Shown: positions 41,652 through 51,005 of the stretch, in pieces
How the letters are laid out: the number at the start of each line of letters is the position of its first letter
How positions within the stretch are numbered: position 1 is the first letter of the stretch
Assembly: GCF_900215375.1 (NCBI RefSeq)
Contig: NZ_OBEF01000001.1
Span: 62,001 to 126,000, forward strand
Direction of reading: 5' to 3'
From: Enterobacter sp. CC120223-11
GTDB lineage: Bacteria; Pseudomonadota; Gammaproteobacteria; Enterobacterales; Enterobacteriaceae
DNA: 64,000 nt
Notes under the pieces: model-generated
What the model saw: the letters and a program-made list of their open reading frames with translations, nothing else
The model's database searches: none
Told to the model about the DNA's origin: nothing
Made by a program: the position numbers and the translations under genes

Positions 41652-42869
41652 TCAAAGCTGTTTACAGAAAGTTTGAGATCCTAACTGCTGGCAGCGGTAA
41701 TGATCGATAACGGGCGATGGATTTTGTATCGGTTGCACCTGAGGAGCAACGTAGCTGTTAGAAGTGTTAATGGTATTTTGAGTTTGCTGTTGCAATGAAT
41801 TATTCAGGTTGGTCAGGCTTTGATTTAAAGACGCCATCTGTTGTTGTCTGATAATAGCCTGCTGTTGATTGATAATTGCGTTCTGCTGAGCGGCCAACTG
41901 AATTTGCTCTCGCCTTTGCTCACGTGCGCGCTGAACGACAGCAGCATAACGATTAAAATCAGCTTGATTTTTAGTATTGAAATTGGGGTCGCACAAATTT
42001 TTAAATGCCGCTGTATTACGGTTTTTACTGCAATATTCTTTTTGAATTTCTGCGATTTTAATAATGGCATTGGACGTGCTAATGCCGACTTGCTGATTCG
42101 TATCAGAGAGTGTTAACACACTAAATTTGCTATCAAAATATGCGAGAAGGTCACTGGATGGCCGCATGTTCGAGGCACCAAGGCTGTCATTGTATGCAAC
42201 ATTACCATTGAAATAATGCACAATTGAGCGCTTAACGCCATCAATTGAAATGGTGTCAATAGCCTTGACTGCCCATGTGTCATCATTATTAATCAATCGA
42301 TGTAAGAAGACTTTTCCACTTCGATCGCCATAGGTATACCAGGATGTTTTGGTGACTGGAGACTGAGAAAAGTATTGCGCAACTCGCTCATTTAATACTG
42401 CCACATTTTGCGTATACGATTTCCCCTCCCCTGGATAATCCTTAACTTCTAAACTACGAAAAGAGGATTCACCTTTGTTCCTCACCTCACCGTACATATA
42501 ATTACCCTGATTATTCATGAATGAATACTGGACATCGTTGCCACCATCAAACTCAGACACGGAAGCGCTATTATTCCCAGGGAAGTAAAGTAAGCCTAAT
42601 CCTTTCGCTAAACCAGAGCTGCATTCGCCGTACCACTCAATCTCCTGCCCCTTATAGTCAGAGAATTCAATTTTACAGGGTGTCTGTTTATTCGATGGCT
42701 GAACAAAGGTCATTGCTGAGGTCTTATTAAGTTCGAATTTTAGCCCAGCATCAACCGCAACTTTAACGTCATCCAGCTCTTTTACCGGACGATTGTCTCC
42801 CGATTTTGATGAACAACCGCCCAAAAGGGAAAATGCTGCACATACCAAAAAGGCTTTAGTTATCTTCAT
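41652..42869 (-). CDS. Lipoprotein with MORN-like segment and Gln-rich coiled coil
   Basis: This 405-residue protein begins MKITKAFLVCAAFSLLGGC, a lipoprotein signal with lipobox LGGC (Cys19). The mature N-terminal part has a MORN-like stretch (EWYGECSSGLAKGLGLLYF). A middle domain follows, then a glutamine/asparagine-rich helical region (about 310-380, with QQNAIINQQQAIIRQQQMAS) and a C-terminal cysteine pair. The gene is AT-rich relative to its neighbours. I chose ATG 42869; the longer frame starts at a TTG. The function is unknown; surface or periplasmic scaffold is a guess. Confidence 0.75.
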   Translation of the reverse strand: MKITKAFLVCAAFSLLGGCSSKSGDNRPVKELDDVKVAVDAGLKFELNKTSAMTFVQPSNKQTPCKIEFSDYKGQEIEWYGECSSGLAKGLGLLYFPGNNSASVSEFDGGNDVQYSFMNNQGNYMYGEVRNKGESSFRSLEVKDYPGEGKSYTQNVAVLNERVAQYFSQSPVTKTSWYTYGDRSGKVFLHRLINNDDTWAVKAIDTISIDGVKRSIVHYFNGNVAYNDSLGASNMRPSSDLLAYFDSKFSVLTLSDTNQQVGISTSNAIIKIAEIQKEYCSKNRNTAAFKNLCDPNFNTKNQADFNRYAAVVQRAREQRREQIQLAAQQNAIINQQQAIIRQQQMASLNQSLTNLNNSLQQQTQNTINTSNSYVAPQVQPIQNPSPVIDHYRCQQLGSQTFCKQL

Positions 42870-43210
42870 ACTGAATCCAGGAAGGTGGCATTTTGAAAAG
42901 TTCAAATGAGAAAAATCTTATATAACCCAGGTAAAATCAACCACCAATAAACAGGGGTTTACAAGCGTATGGGCGATCTACTCACTCTGATGCGTCACTG
43001 AATCGATGGGAAAACTGCGGGAACAGAGGCTGATGGATGCGGATAACACACCAGGCTGCCCCAACAGGCGGGCACAAGGACAACGATCCATGACAACCCA
43101 GCAATGCTCTCTTTAGCGGAGCTGTTCCAAATGATAACAATTAAATGGAAGCACGGGCGCCTTGGGTCGCAATAGTGTATGGTTGTCGTCCATTCATTCA
43201 GGAATACCAA
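42870..43210. other. Gene-free divergent region
   Basis: This region lies between the MORN-like lipoprotein gene (minus) and the zinc-ribbon gene (plus). A hydrophobic minus-strand frame at 42995-43249 overlaps the zinc-ribbon start and shows no ribosome-binding site; I see no supported feature other than the two promoters expected here. Confidence 0.4.
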
Positions 43211-43381
43211 ATGCCTATCAGAAAAGACAAAAATACTCGTCGCAACCATCTCACAAAATGTGCCAGCCCTTCCTGCGCAAAAGAATCAGAACACAGCGCT
43301 TCCAGAATCCAAAAAGGGTCACAGCTAATTTGCCCTCACTGCGGAAAACTCTTCCAGTCCACACTGCAGTTCGTTCGATAG
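43211..43381 (+). CDS. Small zinc-ribbon protein
   Basis: This 56-residue basic protein begins MPIRKDKNTRRNHLTKCASP and has two cysteine pairs, CASPSC and CPHCGK, spaced as in a zinc ribbon, with a GSQLICPHCGKLF knuckle. It resembles short Zn-binding enterobacterial proteins of unknown role. I chose ATG 43211 since the basic N-terminus begins there; upstream residues are not conserved in style. A terminator hairpin follows 43 bases after the stop. Confidence 0.7.
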   Translation: MPIRKDKNTRRNHLTKCASPSCAKESEHSASRIQKGSQLICPHCGKLFQSTLQFVR

Positions 43382-43423
43382 GCTTTCCCTGCATCGCCGT
43401 AAATATCTGCCCCTAAAATACAA

Positions 43424-43447
43424 AGCCCCTGCATCTCTGCAAGGGCT
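43424..43447 (+). terminator. Terminator-like hairpin after the zinc-ribbon gene
   Basis: AGCCCCTGCA (43424-43433) pairs with TGCAAGGGCT (43438-43447) at nine of ten positions around TCTC, followed by CGAATGTGTTTTCC. Confidence 0.65.
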
Positions 43448-43764
43448 CGAATGTGTTTTCCCACCGCTCCGCCCAAGGCTTCATTGCAGGTAGGTAAGCT
43501 CTTTCGCCTTTGACGTCCAAGTTACTAATCACAGCATACTTTCGCTTGCCGGGCCCTTAGCGTTGGAGCAAACCCAAGCTTTATTGCAAATCAGATGTGG
43601 CATACAAATGCGTAGATAGTTTTCAGCGTTTACGGGAAATCGATGTCTGAACAAAACGGCGATCAACTTGCCATTCTCAAACAGAATTTCGACCTTATTG
43701 CCCCACAGATGCCCCAAAAGAAAATGGCTGTAACGCATAAACATTACAGCCACTTATCACTTCA
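43448..43764. other. Gene-free stretch downstream of patD
   Basis: I see no convincing gene. A 74-codon minus-strand frame (43529-43753) starts with GTG 12 bases after the patD stop, without a ribosome-binding site. The region may be the patD 3' untranslated region or eroded DNA. Confidence 0.4.
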
Positions 43765-45189
43765 TCAGTGCTTTATCATCACATGCCGGACCACGGTGTA
43801 ATCCTCCAGGCCGTAAATCGACATATCTTTGCCGTAGCCGGAGAGCTTCTGGCCGCCGTGCGGCATTTCGCTGACCAGCATGAAGTGGGTGTTGACCCAG
43901 GTGCAGCCATATTGCAGGCGAGCACTCATGCGATGCGCGCGGCCCACGTCTTTGGTCCAGACAGAAGACGCCAGGCCGTAATCTGAGTCGTTGGCCCAGC
44001 CAAGCACCTGCGCTTCGTCCTCAAAGACCGTGACGCTGACCACCGGGCCGAAAACTTCGCGCTGCACGATGTCGTCTTCCTGCTTCGCGCCAGCCAGCAC
44101 GGTCGGTTTGAAGTGATAGCCGTTACCTGAGGCCTTTTCTCCCCCGGTAACGACAGTCACATGGCTCAGGGCTTTGGCTTTCTCCACCGCCGCACTTACG
44201 CGGTCCAGATGCGCTTTTGAACTCAGTGGGCCAAGTTCGGTGGATTCGTCGTCCGGACAGCCCATTTTCAGGGTGGAAACGGCAGCACCAAGTTTTTCAA
44301 CCAGCGCGTCGTAAACGCCCTTCTGCGCATAAATACGACAGGCTGCGGTGCAGTCCTGCCCGGCATTATAGAAGCCGAAGGTACGAACGCCTTCGACAAC
44401 GGCATCCAGATCCGCATCATCAAAAACGATAACCGGCGCTTTGCCGCCCAGCTCCATGTGGGTGCGCTTAATCGACGGCGCTGTGTGGGAAATAATGTGC
44501 TCGCCGGTGGCAATGGAGCCTGTGAGCGACACCATGCGCACCTTCGCGTGGCCCGTCAGCGGATCGCCGACGGTCTGCCCGCGCCCGAACAGCACGTTAA
44601 TCACCCCTGCCGGGAAGATATCTTTTGCCAGCTCAGCCAGTTTCAGCGCCGTCAGCGGGGTGATTTCCGAAGGTTTGATCACCACGCAGTTGCCCGCCGC
44701 CAGCGCCGGGGCGAGTTTCCAGGCCGCCATCATCAGCGGATAGTTCCACGGCGCGATTGACGCCACCACACCTACCGGGTCACGACGAATCATCGAGGTG
44801 TGACCTTCCAGATATTCCCCTGCCGCCAGCCCGTTCAGGCAGCGCGCCGCGCCCGCGAAGAAGCGGAACACATCTGCCACAGCAGGCAGTTCGTCGTTGA
44901 TCACGCAGTGCAGCGGTTTGCCGCAGTTGAGGGACTCGAGTTTTGCCAGGGTTTCAGCATGTTCGTCGATAACATCGGCAAGTGCGAGCAGGCATTCAGC
45001 ACGCGCCTTCGGCGTGGTCTGGCCCCATTCGGTAAACGCCCGATCGGCGGCCAGTACGGCGTCATTCACCTGCGCCGCAGTCGCTTCGGCAATCTCCAGA
45101 ATGACTTCTCCAGTGGCCGGGTTGTAGACAGGCTGTTTTTCACCTGCGCCTGCGACCAGTTCACCGTTAATCAGTAAGTTGTGTTGCAT
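43765..45189 (-). CDS. patD: PatD, gamma-aminobutyraldehyde dehydrogenase
   Basis: PatD (YdcW, Prr) oxidises 4-aminobutanal, made from putrescine by PatA, to GABA with NAD. The 474-residue protein has the E. coli length and the full aldehyde dehydrogenase catalytic set: Asn in [22 protein letters not shown], Glu in MELGGKAPV and the nucleophile Cys in [12 protein letters not shown] chose ATG 45189 ([12 protein letters not shown]) with GGAG upstream. It is the last gene of ydcSTUV-patD, 21 bases after ydcV. Confidence 0.96.
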   Translation of the reverse strand: MQHNLLINGELVAGAGEKQPVYNPATGEVILEIAEATAAQVNDAVLAADRAFTEWGQTTPKARAECLLALADVIDEHAETLAKLESLNCGKPLHCVINDELPAVADVFRFFAGAARCLNGLAAGEYLEGHTSMIRRDPVGVVASIAPWNYPLMMAAWKLAPALAAGNCVVIKPSEITPLTALKLAELAKDIFPAGVINVLFGRGQTVGDPLTGHAKVRMVSLTGSIATGEHIISHTAPSIKRTHMELGGKAPVIVFDDADLDAVVEGVRTFGFYNAGQDCTAACRIYAQKGVYDALVEKLGAAVSTLKMGCPDDESTELGPLSSKAHLDRVSAAVEKAKALSHVTVVTGGEKASGNGYHFKPTVLAGAKQEDDIVQREVFGPVVSVTVFEDEAQVLGWANDSDYGLASSVWTKDVGRAHRMSARLQYGCTWVNTHFMLVSEMPHGGQKLSGYGKDMSIYGLEDYTVVRHVMIKH

Positions 45190-45210
45190 ATCCTGCTCCA
45201 TCATTTTCAA

Positions 45211-46017
45211 TTATTTACCGCTTCCGGCGACCGTTTCGCCGTCGCGTGTCAGCCACCAGGCACCCAGAATCGGTATGGTTGTCACCAGCATCACCAGCAG
45301 CGCCACCACGTTGGTTACCGGCACATCGCGCGGGCGACCCAACTGGTTCAGCAGCCACAGCGGCAGCGTGCGCTCGTGGCCTGCGGTAAAGGTGGTGACG
45401 ATGATTTCGTCAAACGACAGCGCGAACGCCAGCATCCCGCCCGCCAGCAGCGCGGAACCGAGGTTCGGCAGCACCACATAGCGGAAGGTCTGCCAGGTGC
45501 TGGCACCTAAATCCATCGACGCTTCCACCAGGCTCCAGGAGGTACGGCGGAAACGGGCAATAACGTTGTTGAAGACCACCACCACGCAGAAGGTTGCGTG
45601 CCCGACCACGATGGTGATGAAACCTGGTTCAAGGTTTACAGCCTTGAATGCGCTCAGCAGCGCGAGGCCGGAGATGATCCCCGGCAGCGCAATCGGCAAC
45701 AGCAGCAGCAGCGAGATGGCGTTTTTGCCGAAAAACTCACTCCGCCACAGAGCCGCTGCAGCCAGCGTGCCAAGTACCAACGCGATAACCGTCGACAGCG
45801 CGGCTATTTGAAGTGACAACGTCACCGCATCCAGAATATCGCTGCGCCCCGCCGCCACGCTGAACCAGTGCAGCGTCAGGCCTTTCGGCGGAAAGCTGAA
45901 CGCCGCGTCTTCCGTATTGAAAGCATAGATGGCGATGATGGCGAGCGGGAAATGCAGGAAGATTACCCCGCCCCAGGTCGCCAGTTTCAGGAACCACGGT
46001 GCTCTTTCAGAGTGCAT
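45211..46017 (-). CDS. ydcV: YdcV, ABC transporter permease
   Basis: This 268-residue inner-membrane permease has six predicted helices and the EAA loop ([20 protein letters not shown]) that contacts the ATPase. It matches YdcV of the spermidine/putrescine-type (PotC-like) transporter group. It pairs with YdcU, whose gene it overlaps by 11 bases. The substrate is presumed to be putrescine or a related polyamine, from its link with patD. GGGAG precedes ATG 46017. Confidence 0.95.
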   Translation of the reverse strand: MHSERAPWFLKLATWGGVIFLHFPLAIIAIYAFNTEDAAFSFPPKGLTLHWFSVAAGRSDILDAVTLSLQIAALSTVIALVLGTLAAAALWRSEFFGKNAISLLLLLPIALPGIISGLALLSAFKAVNLEPGFITIVVGHATFCVVVVFNNVIARFRRTSWSLVEASMDLGASTWQTFRYVVLPNLGSALLAGGMLAFALSFDEIIVTTFTAGHERTLPLWLLNQLGRPRDVPVTNVVALLVMLVTTIPILGAWWLTRDGETVAGSGK

Positions 46018-46948
46018 CGAATGCTCCCAGACGTTTCACGAACGCCAAATAAAGTGCGATTAACACAATCGGTACTAAGGTGAACGCCGCTGCCATCGGC
46101 ATGTTGCCAATCGCCCCCTGCTGCGAATACACCATCTGGCCGATAAAGTACCCCGGCGGGCCCACCAACTGCGGCACAATGAAGTCGCCGAGCGTCAGAG
46201 AGAAGGTGAAGATAGAACCCGCAGCAATGCCAGGAATCGCCAATGGCAGAACCACATAGCGGAACGTCTGGCGCGGATAAGCACCCAAATCTGCCGAAGC
46301 CTGCAACAGTGAAGGCGGGAGCCGTTCCAGCGCGGCCTGAACCGGCAGGATCATAAACGGCAGCCAGATGTAAACGAACAGCAGAAAGCGACCGAACCCG
46401 GAGGTGGAGAGCGTGTTGCCGCCCACTGCGGGAAGCAGCAGGAACTCGTTCAGCAGGCCTTCCAGCCCCATATGAGTCAAAAACCACTGCGCCACGCCAT
46501 CTTTCGCCAGCAGCAGCGTCCAGGCGTAAGCCTTGACGATGTAGCTCGCCCACATCGGCAGCATCACCGCGATGTAAAAGAACGCTTTCCATTTGCCGCT
46601 GGTGTAGCGCGCCATGTACCACGCCATCGGGAACGCGAGGATCGCGCTGGCGATGGTCACGGCAATCGCCATCACCAACGTTCGCACGATGATGTCGTAG
46701 TTTGCCGGGTTGAACAGCGCTTTCAGGTTGGCGAGCGTCAGGTCCGGCGTCACCGACATGGTGAAGTCGTCAAAGGTGTAGAACCCTTGCCAAAGCAGCG
46801 TCAGCAGCGAGCCGAGATAGACCACGCCGAACCACATCAGCGGCCCGAGCAGCAGCAGGAACAGCGCCAGCGATGGCTTACGCCAGAACAGGCCAGAAAG
46901 GCGGTTGGCGCGTGATTGCTGAGGAAGCGGTGCGATACTCATGGCCAT
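46007..46948 (-). CDS. ydcU: YdcU, ABC transporter permease
   Basis: This 313-residue permease is the PotB-like partner of YdcV. It has six helices and the EAA loop ([20 protein letters not shown]). The length equals that of E. coli YdcU. GGAGGTGAG lies just upstream of ATG 46948, and the ydcT stop is one base away, so the genes are tightly coupled. Confidence 0.95.
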   Translation of the reverse strand: MAMSIAPLPQQSRANRLSGLFWRKPSLALFLLLLGPLMWFGVVYLGSLLTLLWQGFYTFDDFTMSVTPDLTLANLKALFNPANYDIIVRTLVMAIAVTIASAILAFPMAWYMARYTSGKWKAFFYIAVMLPMWASYIVKAYAWTLLLAKDGVAQWFLTHMGLEGLLNEFLLLPAVGGNTLSTSGFGRFLLFVYIWLPFMILPVQAALERLPPSLLQASADLGAYPRQTFRYVVLPLAIPGIAAGSIFTFSLTLGDFIVPQLVGPPGYFIGQMVYSQQGAIGNMPMAAAFTLVPIVLIALYLAFVKRLGAFDAL

Positions 46949-46949
46949 C

Positions 46950-47963
46950 TCACCTCCCTCCGTCCAGCGGCACCATCGCCTCCCGCGACCAGGACGCCAG
47001 CACGTTCTGGCCCGGCGTCGGGCCGTCCGGTACTGCGCCGCCGCTGAAATTCCCCTGACTCACCAGCAGCTTTTCTCCGCCGGGCAGACGAATTTCATAG
47101 CGTGTCGCCGCGCCCTGATACTGCACGGCCTGCACCACGCCGCTGACCTGAATTTCTCCGGCGGTATCCAGACGAATATGCTCCGGGCGCAAAGACCACT
47201 GGCCCGACATACCGCAGAGTTTTTCGGTCATACCGCTATCAAATACGTTCGACGTGCCGACAAAACCGGCCACGAACGGCGTGCGCGGGCGCAGATAAAG
47301 CTCCCGAGGCGTATCCACCTGTTCAATGCGGCCGTTGTTAAACACCGCCACGCGGTCAGACATCGACAGCGCCTCACCCTGATCGTGAGTCACGAAAATA
47401 AAGGTGATACCCAGATCCTGCTGCAGCTTTTTCAACTCGAACTGCATCTGCTCGCGCAGCTTGAGATCGAGCGCCCCGAGAGGCTCATCCAGCAGCAACA
47501 CGCGCGGCTTGTTGACCAGTGCTCGTGCGATGGCCACGCGCTGACGCTGGCCGCCGGAAAGCTGAGACGGCTTGCGCGCCTGCACATGACTCAGGGCAAC
47601 TTTTTCCAGCGCTTCCTGCGCCATCGCGTGCCGCTCTTTTTTGCCAATGCCCTTCACCATCAGCCCGTAGGCGACGTTATCGAGGATCGACATGTGCGGA
47701 AACAGCGCGTAGTCCTGGAAGACGGTATTGACGTCGCGCTGCCACGGCGGCAACTCGCTCGCTTCTTTACCGAAGATTTTGATTGCCCCGCCGGAGAGTT
47801 GTTCGAACCCGGCGATAAGCCGCAGGCAGGTGGTTTTGCCGGAGCCGGACGGCCCCAGCATGGAGAAAAACTCCCCGTCCTGGATGGCGATACTGACGCC
47901 ATCCACCGCACGAACATCACCATACAGACGTGAGACATCCTGAAATTCTACTGCGTACGTCAT
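46950..47963 (-). CDS. ydcT: YdcT, ABC transporter ATPase
   Basis: This 337-residue protein powers the YdcSTUV importer. It has Walker A GPSGSGKTT, the Q-loop (NTVFQDYALFPHM), the signature LSGGQRQR, Walker B VLLLDEPLGALD and the switch His in FVTHDQ, followed by a C-terminal TOBE domain (RPEHIRLD). It matches the PotA-like group. It starts 16 bases after the ydcS stop. Confidence 0.96.
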   Translation of the reverse strand: MTYAVEFQDVSRLYGDVRAVDGVSIAIQDGEFFSMLGPSGSGKTTCLRLIAGFEQLSGGAIKIFGKEASELPPWQRDVNTVFQDYALFPHMSILDNVAYGLMVKGIGKKERHAMAQEALEKVALSHVQARKPSQLSGGQRQRVAIARALVNKPRVLLLDEPLGALDLKLREQMQFELKKLQQDLGITFIFVTHDQGEALSMSDRVAVFNNGRIEQVDTPRELYLRPRTPFVAGFVGTSNVFDSGMTEKLCGMSGQWSLRPEHIRLDTAGEIQVSGVVQAVQYQGAATRYEIRLPGGEKLLVSQGNFSGGAVPDGPTPGQNVLASWSREAMVPLDGGR

Positions 47964-47979
47964 GCTTCACTCCCGGGTG

Positions 47980-49125
47980 TTAACGACCACCCATGATGGC
48001 GATATAGTCCTGCGTCCAGCGGCTGTAAGGCACGTATTTCCCGCCTTCAGCGACAGGCGTTTTCCAGAAGGCAATTTTGTCGAAGAAGGTGTAGCCGTTG
48101 GTTTCACAGCCTTTCTCACCGAGCAGCGTGCTGGCTTTACAGCCTTCCGGCACCACTGGCAGCGAGCCGAACCAGGCGGAAACGTCGCCCTGCACCTTCG
48201 GCGTTAATGACCAGTTCATCCACTTATAAGCGCAAACCGGGTGTTTGGCTTCGGCGTGCAGCATGGTGGTGTCTGCCCAGCCGGTGACGCCCTCTTTCGG
48301 GAACACGGTCGCGACAGGCTGGTTGTCGGTCTTCAGGCCGTTCGCCTGATAAGGCCAGGAACTGGAGGCCACCACGCCTTCGTTTTTGAAGTCGCTCATC
48401 TGTACGGTGGCGTCGTGCCAGTAGCGGTGGATTAACGCGTGCTGATCGCGCAGCACTTTCAGCACCGCCGCGTACTGTTCTTCATTCAGCTGATACGGGT
48501 CGGTAATGCCCAGCTGCGGCTGCGTGGCTTTCACGAACAACGCCGCATCGGCAATGTAGATTGGACCGTCATAGGCCTGCACACGGCCCTTGTTGGATTT
48601 ACCATCCGGCAGGGTTTGCTCGACGAACACCACTTTCCAGCTGTCTGGTGGCGTCGGGAAAGTTTTGGTGTTGTACATCAGCAGGTTCGGGCCCCACTGG
48701 TACGGCGTGCCGTAGACTTTACCGCCCACGTTGAACCACGCGCCTTTTTCCAGGCGAGGATCGAGGGTTTTCCAGTTCGGGATCAGCGCCGTGTTAATCG
48801 GCTGTACGCGTTTGCCCATAATCAGGCGTAAAGAGGCGTCTCCCGAGGCGGTGACGAGGTCATATCCGCCCTTTGCCATCAGGCTGACCATCTCATCAGA
48901 GGTGGCGGCGGTTTTTACGTTCACCGAACAACCGGTGTCTTTTTCAAACTGGGTGACCCAGTCGTAGTTTTTATCGGTCTGGCCGCGTTCCACGTAGCCC
49001 GGCCAGGCAATAATATCGAGGCGACCTTCTGCTTTGCCGAGCGTCGTTGGCGGCTCGGCGGCTTGTGCTGTCATGATAGTCAGACCCAGCGCGCACAGGC
49101 TGCTGCGGGCAAATTGCTTGCTCAT
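47980..49125 (-). CDS. ydcS: YdcS, periplasmic solute-binding protein
   Basis: YdcS is the binding protein of the YdcSTUV transporter; E. coli YdcS has also been reported to make polyhydroxybutyrate. The 381-residue protein equals the E. coli length and has a signal peptide (SSLCALGLTIMTAQA) and a PotD/PotF-like fold (GRLDIIAWPGYVERG, FEKDTGCSVNVKTAATSDEM). AGGAG precedes ATG 49125. It is first in the operon ydcS-ydcT-ydcU-ydcV-patD. Confidence 0.95.
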   Translation of the reverse strand: MSKQFARSSLCALGLTIMTAQAAEPPTTLGKAEGRLDIIAWPGYVERGQTDKNYDWVTQFEKDTGCSVNVKTAATSDEMVSLMAKGGYDLVTASGDASLRLIMGKRVQPINTALIPNWKTLDPRLEKGAWFNVGGKVYGTPYQWGPNLLMYNTKTFPTPPDSWKVVFVEQTLPDGKSNKGRVQAYDGPIYIADAALFVKATQPQLGITDPYQLNEEQYAAVLKVLRDQHALIHRYWHDATVQMSDFKNEGVVASSSWPYQANGLKTDNQPVATVFPKEGVTGWADTTMLHAEAKHPVCAYKWMNWSLTPKVQGDVSAWFGSLPVVPEGCKASTLLGEKGCETNGYTFFDKIAFWKTPVAEGGKYVPYSRWTQDYIAIMGGR

Positions 49126-49222
49126 AGTATGGTTACTCCTGTCGGAATTTATATGGCGGCAGCCGTGCCGTAAAAATATGTCCCCTGATAACTTTAGACG
49201 GCGTAATACGCGCGCACCTGCG

Positions 49223-49244
49223 CCTGGTGATAAATTTCACCAGG
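49223..49244. promoter_or_regulatory. Perfect palindrome upstream of ydcS
   Basis: CCTGGTGA-TAAATT-TCACCAGG is an inverted repeat with 8-bp arms, about 100 bp upstream of the ydcS start. Possible operator of the ydcS operon; the regulator is unknown. Confidence 0.45.
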
Positions 49245-49363
49245 TTGTGACAAAGAGCGCATAACGCTGAAAATCCAGTGATATATCTGAACTAAACAGA
49301 GTATAGACAAGGTGTTAGGGCGGGACGCCTGATATGCATATTTCCTATGGGAGCGGCCAAAGA

Positions 49364-49406
49364 AATAACCCGCTTATTATCAGCTAAATAATAAGCGGGT
49401 TATTTT
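49364..49406. terminator. Strong bidirectional terminator after ydcR
   Basis: A perfect 17-bp stem, AATAACCCGCTTATTAT (49364-49380) with ATAATAAGCGGGTTATT (49388-49404), and a CAGCTAA loop. It is followed by TT on the plus strand and by TTCTTT on the minus strand. It lies 37 bases beyond the ydcR stop and insulates ydcS. Confidence 0.85.
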
Positions 49407-49442
49407 CAATTCGAGAAAAAGGTATTCAGAAAATAAGAATGG

Positions 49443-50858
49443 CTATTCGTTAATCATTTCACGAATTAATCTGCCGAGCGTTTTTACGCCCTGCTCTTCG
49501 CGATCGCTCCAGCCCCAGGCGGTGTTGAAGCGGAAGAACGAGGCCCAGCTGTCGGTGGTCGAAAACATTTTGCCCGGCGCGATGCTGATTTTATGCGCCA
49601 GCGCCCGTGCACCAAGCTCTCCGGCGTCAATCCCGGCGGGCAGCTCCAGCCACAAAAAGTAGCCGTTATCGCTGTGATGGATTTTCACCTCAGCCGGCAA
49701 ATGACGCAGCAGCGCCTGCCACGCCTGATGCTTACGTTCCGCCAGCTGGCGTCGCAGCCTGCGCAAGTGGGCGTCGTAACGTTTGGTGCCGAGGTAATCG
49801 ACCAGCGCCATCTGCATGGGCGAACTGGTGGAAAGCGTGCTCATCAATTGCAGATGCTGAATGCGCTGCGCGTGTTTGCCCGCGGCTACCCAGCCGATAC
49901 GAAACCCCGGCACCAGACATTTTGAAAACGAGCTGCAGTGCAGCGTCATGTCATCGCGATCCCAGGCCTTGGCGGGCAGCGGTTTCTCACGGCCAAACCA
50001 GAGTTCGCTGTAAACGTCGTCCTCAATCAGCGTCACGTTGTGCGCGGTAAGCAGCCCGATAAGCTGTGCTTTTTTCTCCGGGCTCAGGGTAAAGCCGAGG
50101 GGGTTCTGGCTGTTGGTCATCAGCCAGCAGGCCTTCACCGGGTACTCTTTCAGCGCCAGTTCCAGCGCCGCCATATCAATGCCCTCTTTAATATCAGATG
50201 GCACCGCCAGCGCTTTCAGCTTCAGCCTCTCGAGCGCCTGAAGCGCGCCGTAGAAACAAGGGTTCTCAACAATCACCCAGTCGCCAGGTTCGGTCACGGC
50301 CTGAAGGCTCAGGTTCAGCGCCTCCAGGGCTCCGGCGGTGATCACAATCTCATCCGGGGAAATGTTCATCCCCTGCAAGGCATAGCGCCGGGCGATGGCG
50401 TGACGCAGCTCGGCGTTCCCCGGCGGTAAATTTTCAATCACGCTCATGGCGCTGGCGGTTTTGCTGACCTGCGCCAGCGAACGGTTGAGCTGCTGAAGCG
50501 GGAACAGTCGCGGGTCCGGAAACGCGGAGGCAAAAGGCAGCACCGCCGCATCGCGGCTCGCCTGCAGCACGCTGAAAATATAGGTATTGATATCCACGGC
50601 TTCGTCACGCATCACCTGCATGGGCGCGGCGGTCTTGAGAACCTTCACCGGACGTGGCGCGACATAGTAGCCCGACTGCGGCCGGGCGATAATCCGCCCC
50701 TGGCTTTCCAGCAGCTGATAGGCATGGCCGACCGTCATAAAACTCATCCCGCTGATGGTCACCTGCTCGCGCAGCGACGGCAGCCTGTCACCGGGTTGCC
50801 AGACACCCAGGGCAATCTGTTCGGTGATCTGCTGCGCCAGGCGCTGGTATTTTTTCAT
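49443..50858 (-). CDS. ydcR: YdcR, MocR-family (GntR-aminotransferase) regulator
   Basis: This 471-residue protein joins an N-terminal GntR winged helix (RLAQQITEQIALGVWQPGDR) to a fold-type I aminotransferase domain that binds pyridoxal phosphate; the Lys is in HCSSFSKCLVPGFRIGW. MocR regulators sense PLP-linked amines or amino acids. Located next to ydcS and matching E. coli YdcR, it may control the ydc operon, but the two TATAACAGTTATA-type sites lie on its own, divergent side, facing cioA. Confidence 0.93.
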   Translation of the reverse strand: MKKYQRLAQQITEQIALGVWQPGDRLPSLREQVTISGMSFMTVGHAYQLLESQGRIIARPQSGYYVAPRPVKVLKTAAPMQVMRDEAVDINTYIFSVLQASRDAAVLPFASAFPDPRLFPLQQLNRSLAQVSKTASAMSVIENLPPGNAELRHAIARRYALQGMNISPDEIVITAGALEALNLSLQAVTEPGDWVIVENPCFYGALQALERLKLKALAVPSDIKEGIDMAALELALKEYPVKACWLMTNSQNPLGFTLSPEKKAQLIGLLTAHNVTLIEDDVYSELWFGREKPLPAKAWDRDDMTLHCSSFSKCLVPGFRIGWVAAGKHAQRIQHLQLMSTLSTSSPMQMALVDYLGTKRYDAHLRRLRRQLAERKHQAWQALLRHLPAEVKIHHSDNGYFLWLELPAGIDAGELGARALAHKISIAPGKMFSTTDSWASFFRFNTAWGWSDREEQGVKTLGRLIREMINE

Positions 50859-50877
50859 CGCTGCGTCCTTCGCTGAA

Positions 50878-50920
50878 TATAACAGTTATATAAATTATCG
50901 TTTTTACTATAACTGTTATA
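50878..50920. promoter_or_regulatory. Two mirrored 13-bp sites between ydcR and cioA
   Basis: TATAACAGTTATA (50878-50890) and its reverse complement TATAACTGTTATA (50908-50920) are spaced 30 bp centre to centre. They sit 20 bases upstream of the ydcR start and about 85 bases upstream of cioA. Probable YdcR operator, suggesting autoregulation and possibly control of cioAB. Confidence 0.6.
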
Positions 50921-51005
50921 CGTAAATAAGTCCCGACTGTCTCTGCTACTCCCTCACGCCAATCCTTACCATGACTGCGATCACCGTTTTATGTCGAGGT
51001 TGTCC

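Noticed and set aside
42995-43249. 84-codon minus-strand frame with a hydrophobic C-terminal half
   Set aside because: It overlaps the zinc-ribbon gene start, has no ribosome-binding site and no family resemblance.
43529-43753. 74-codon minus-strand frame after patD
   Set aside because: It starts with GTG without a ribosome-binding site and shows no recognisable domain; probably the patD 3' region.
46941-47933. 330-codon plus-strand frame opposite ydcT
   Set aside because: It is antisense to a clear ABC ATPase with all motifs; the translated product is His/Arg/Gln-rich as typical for a shadow frame.
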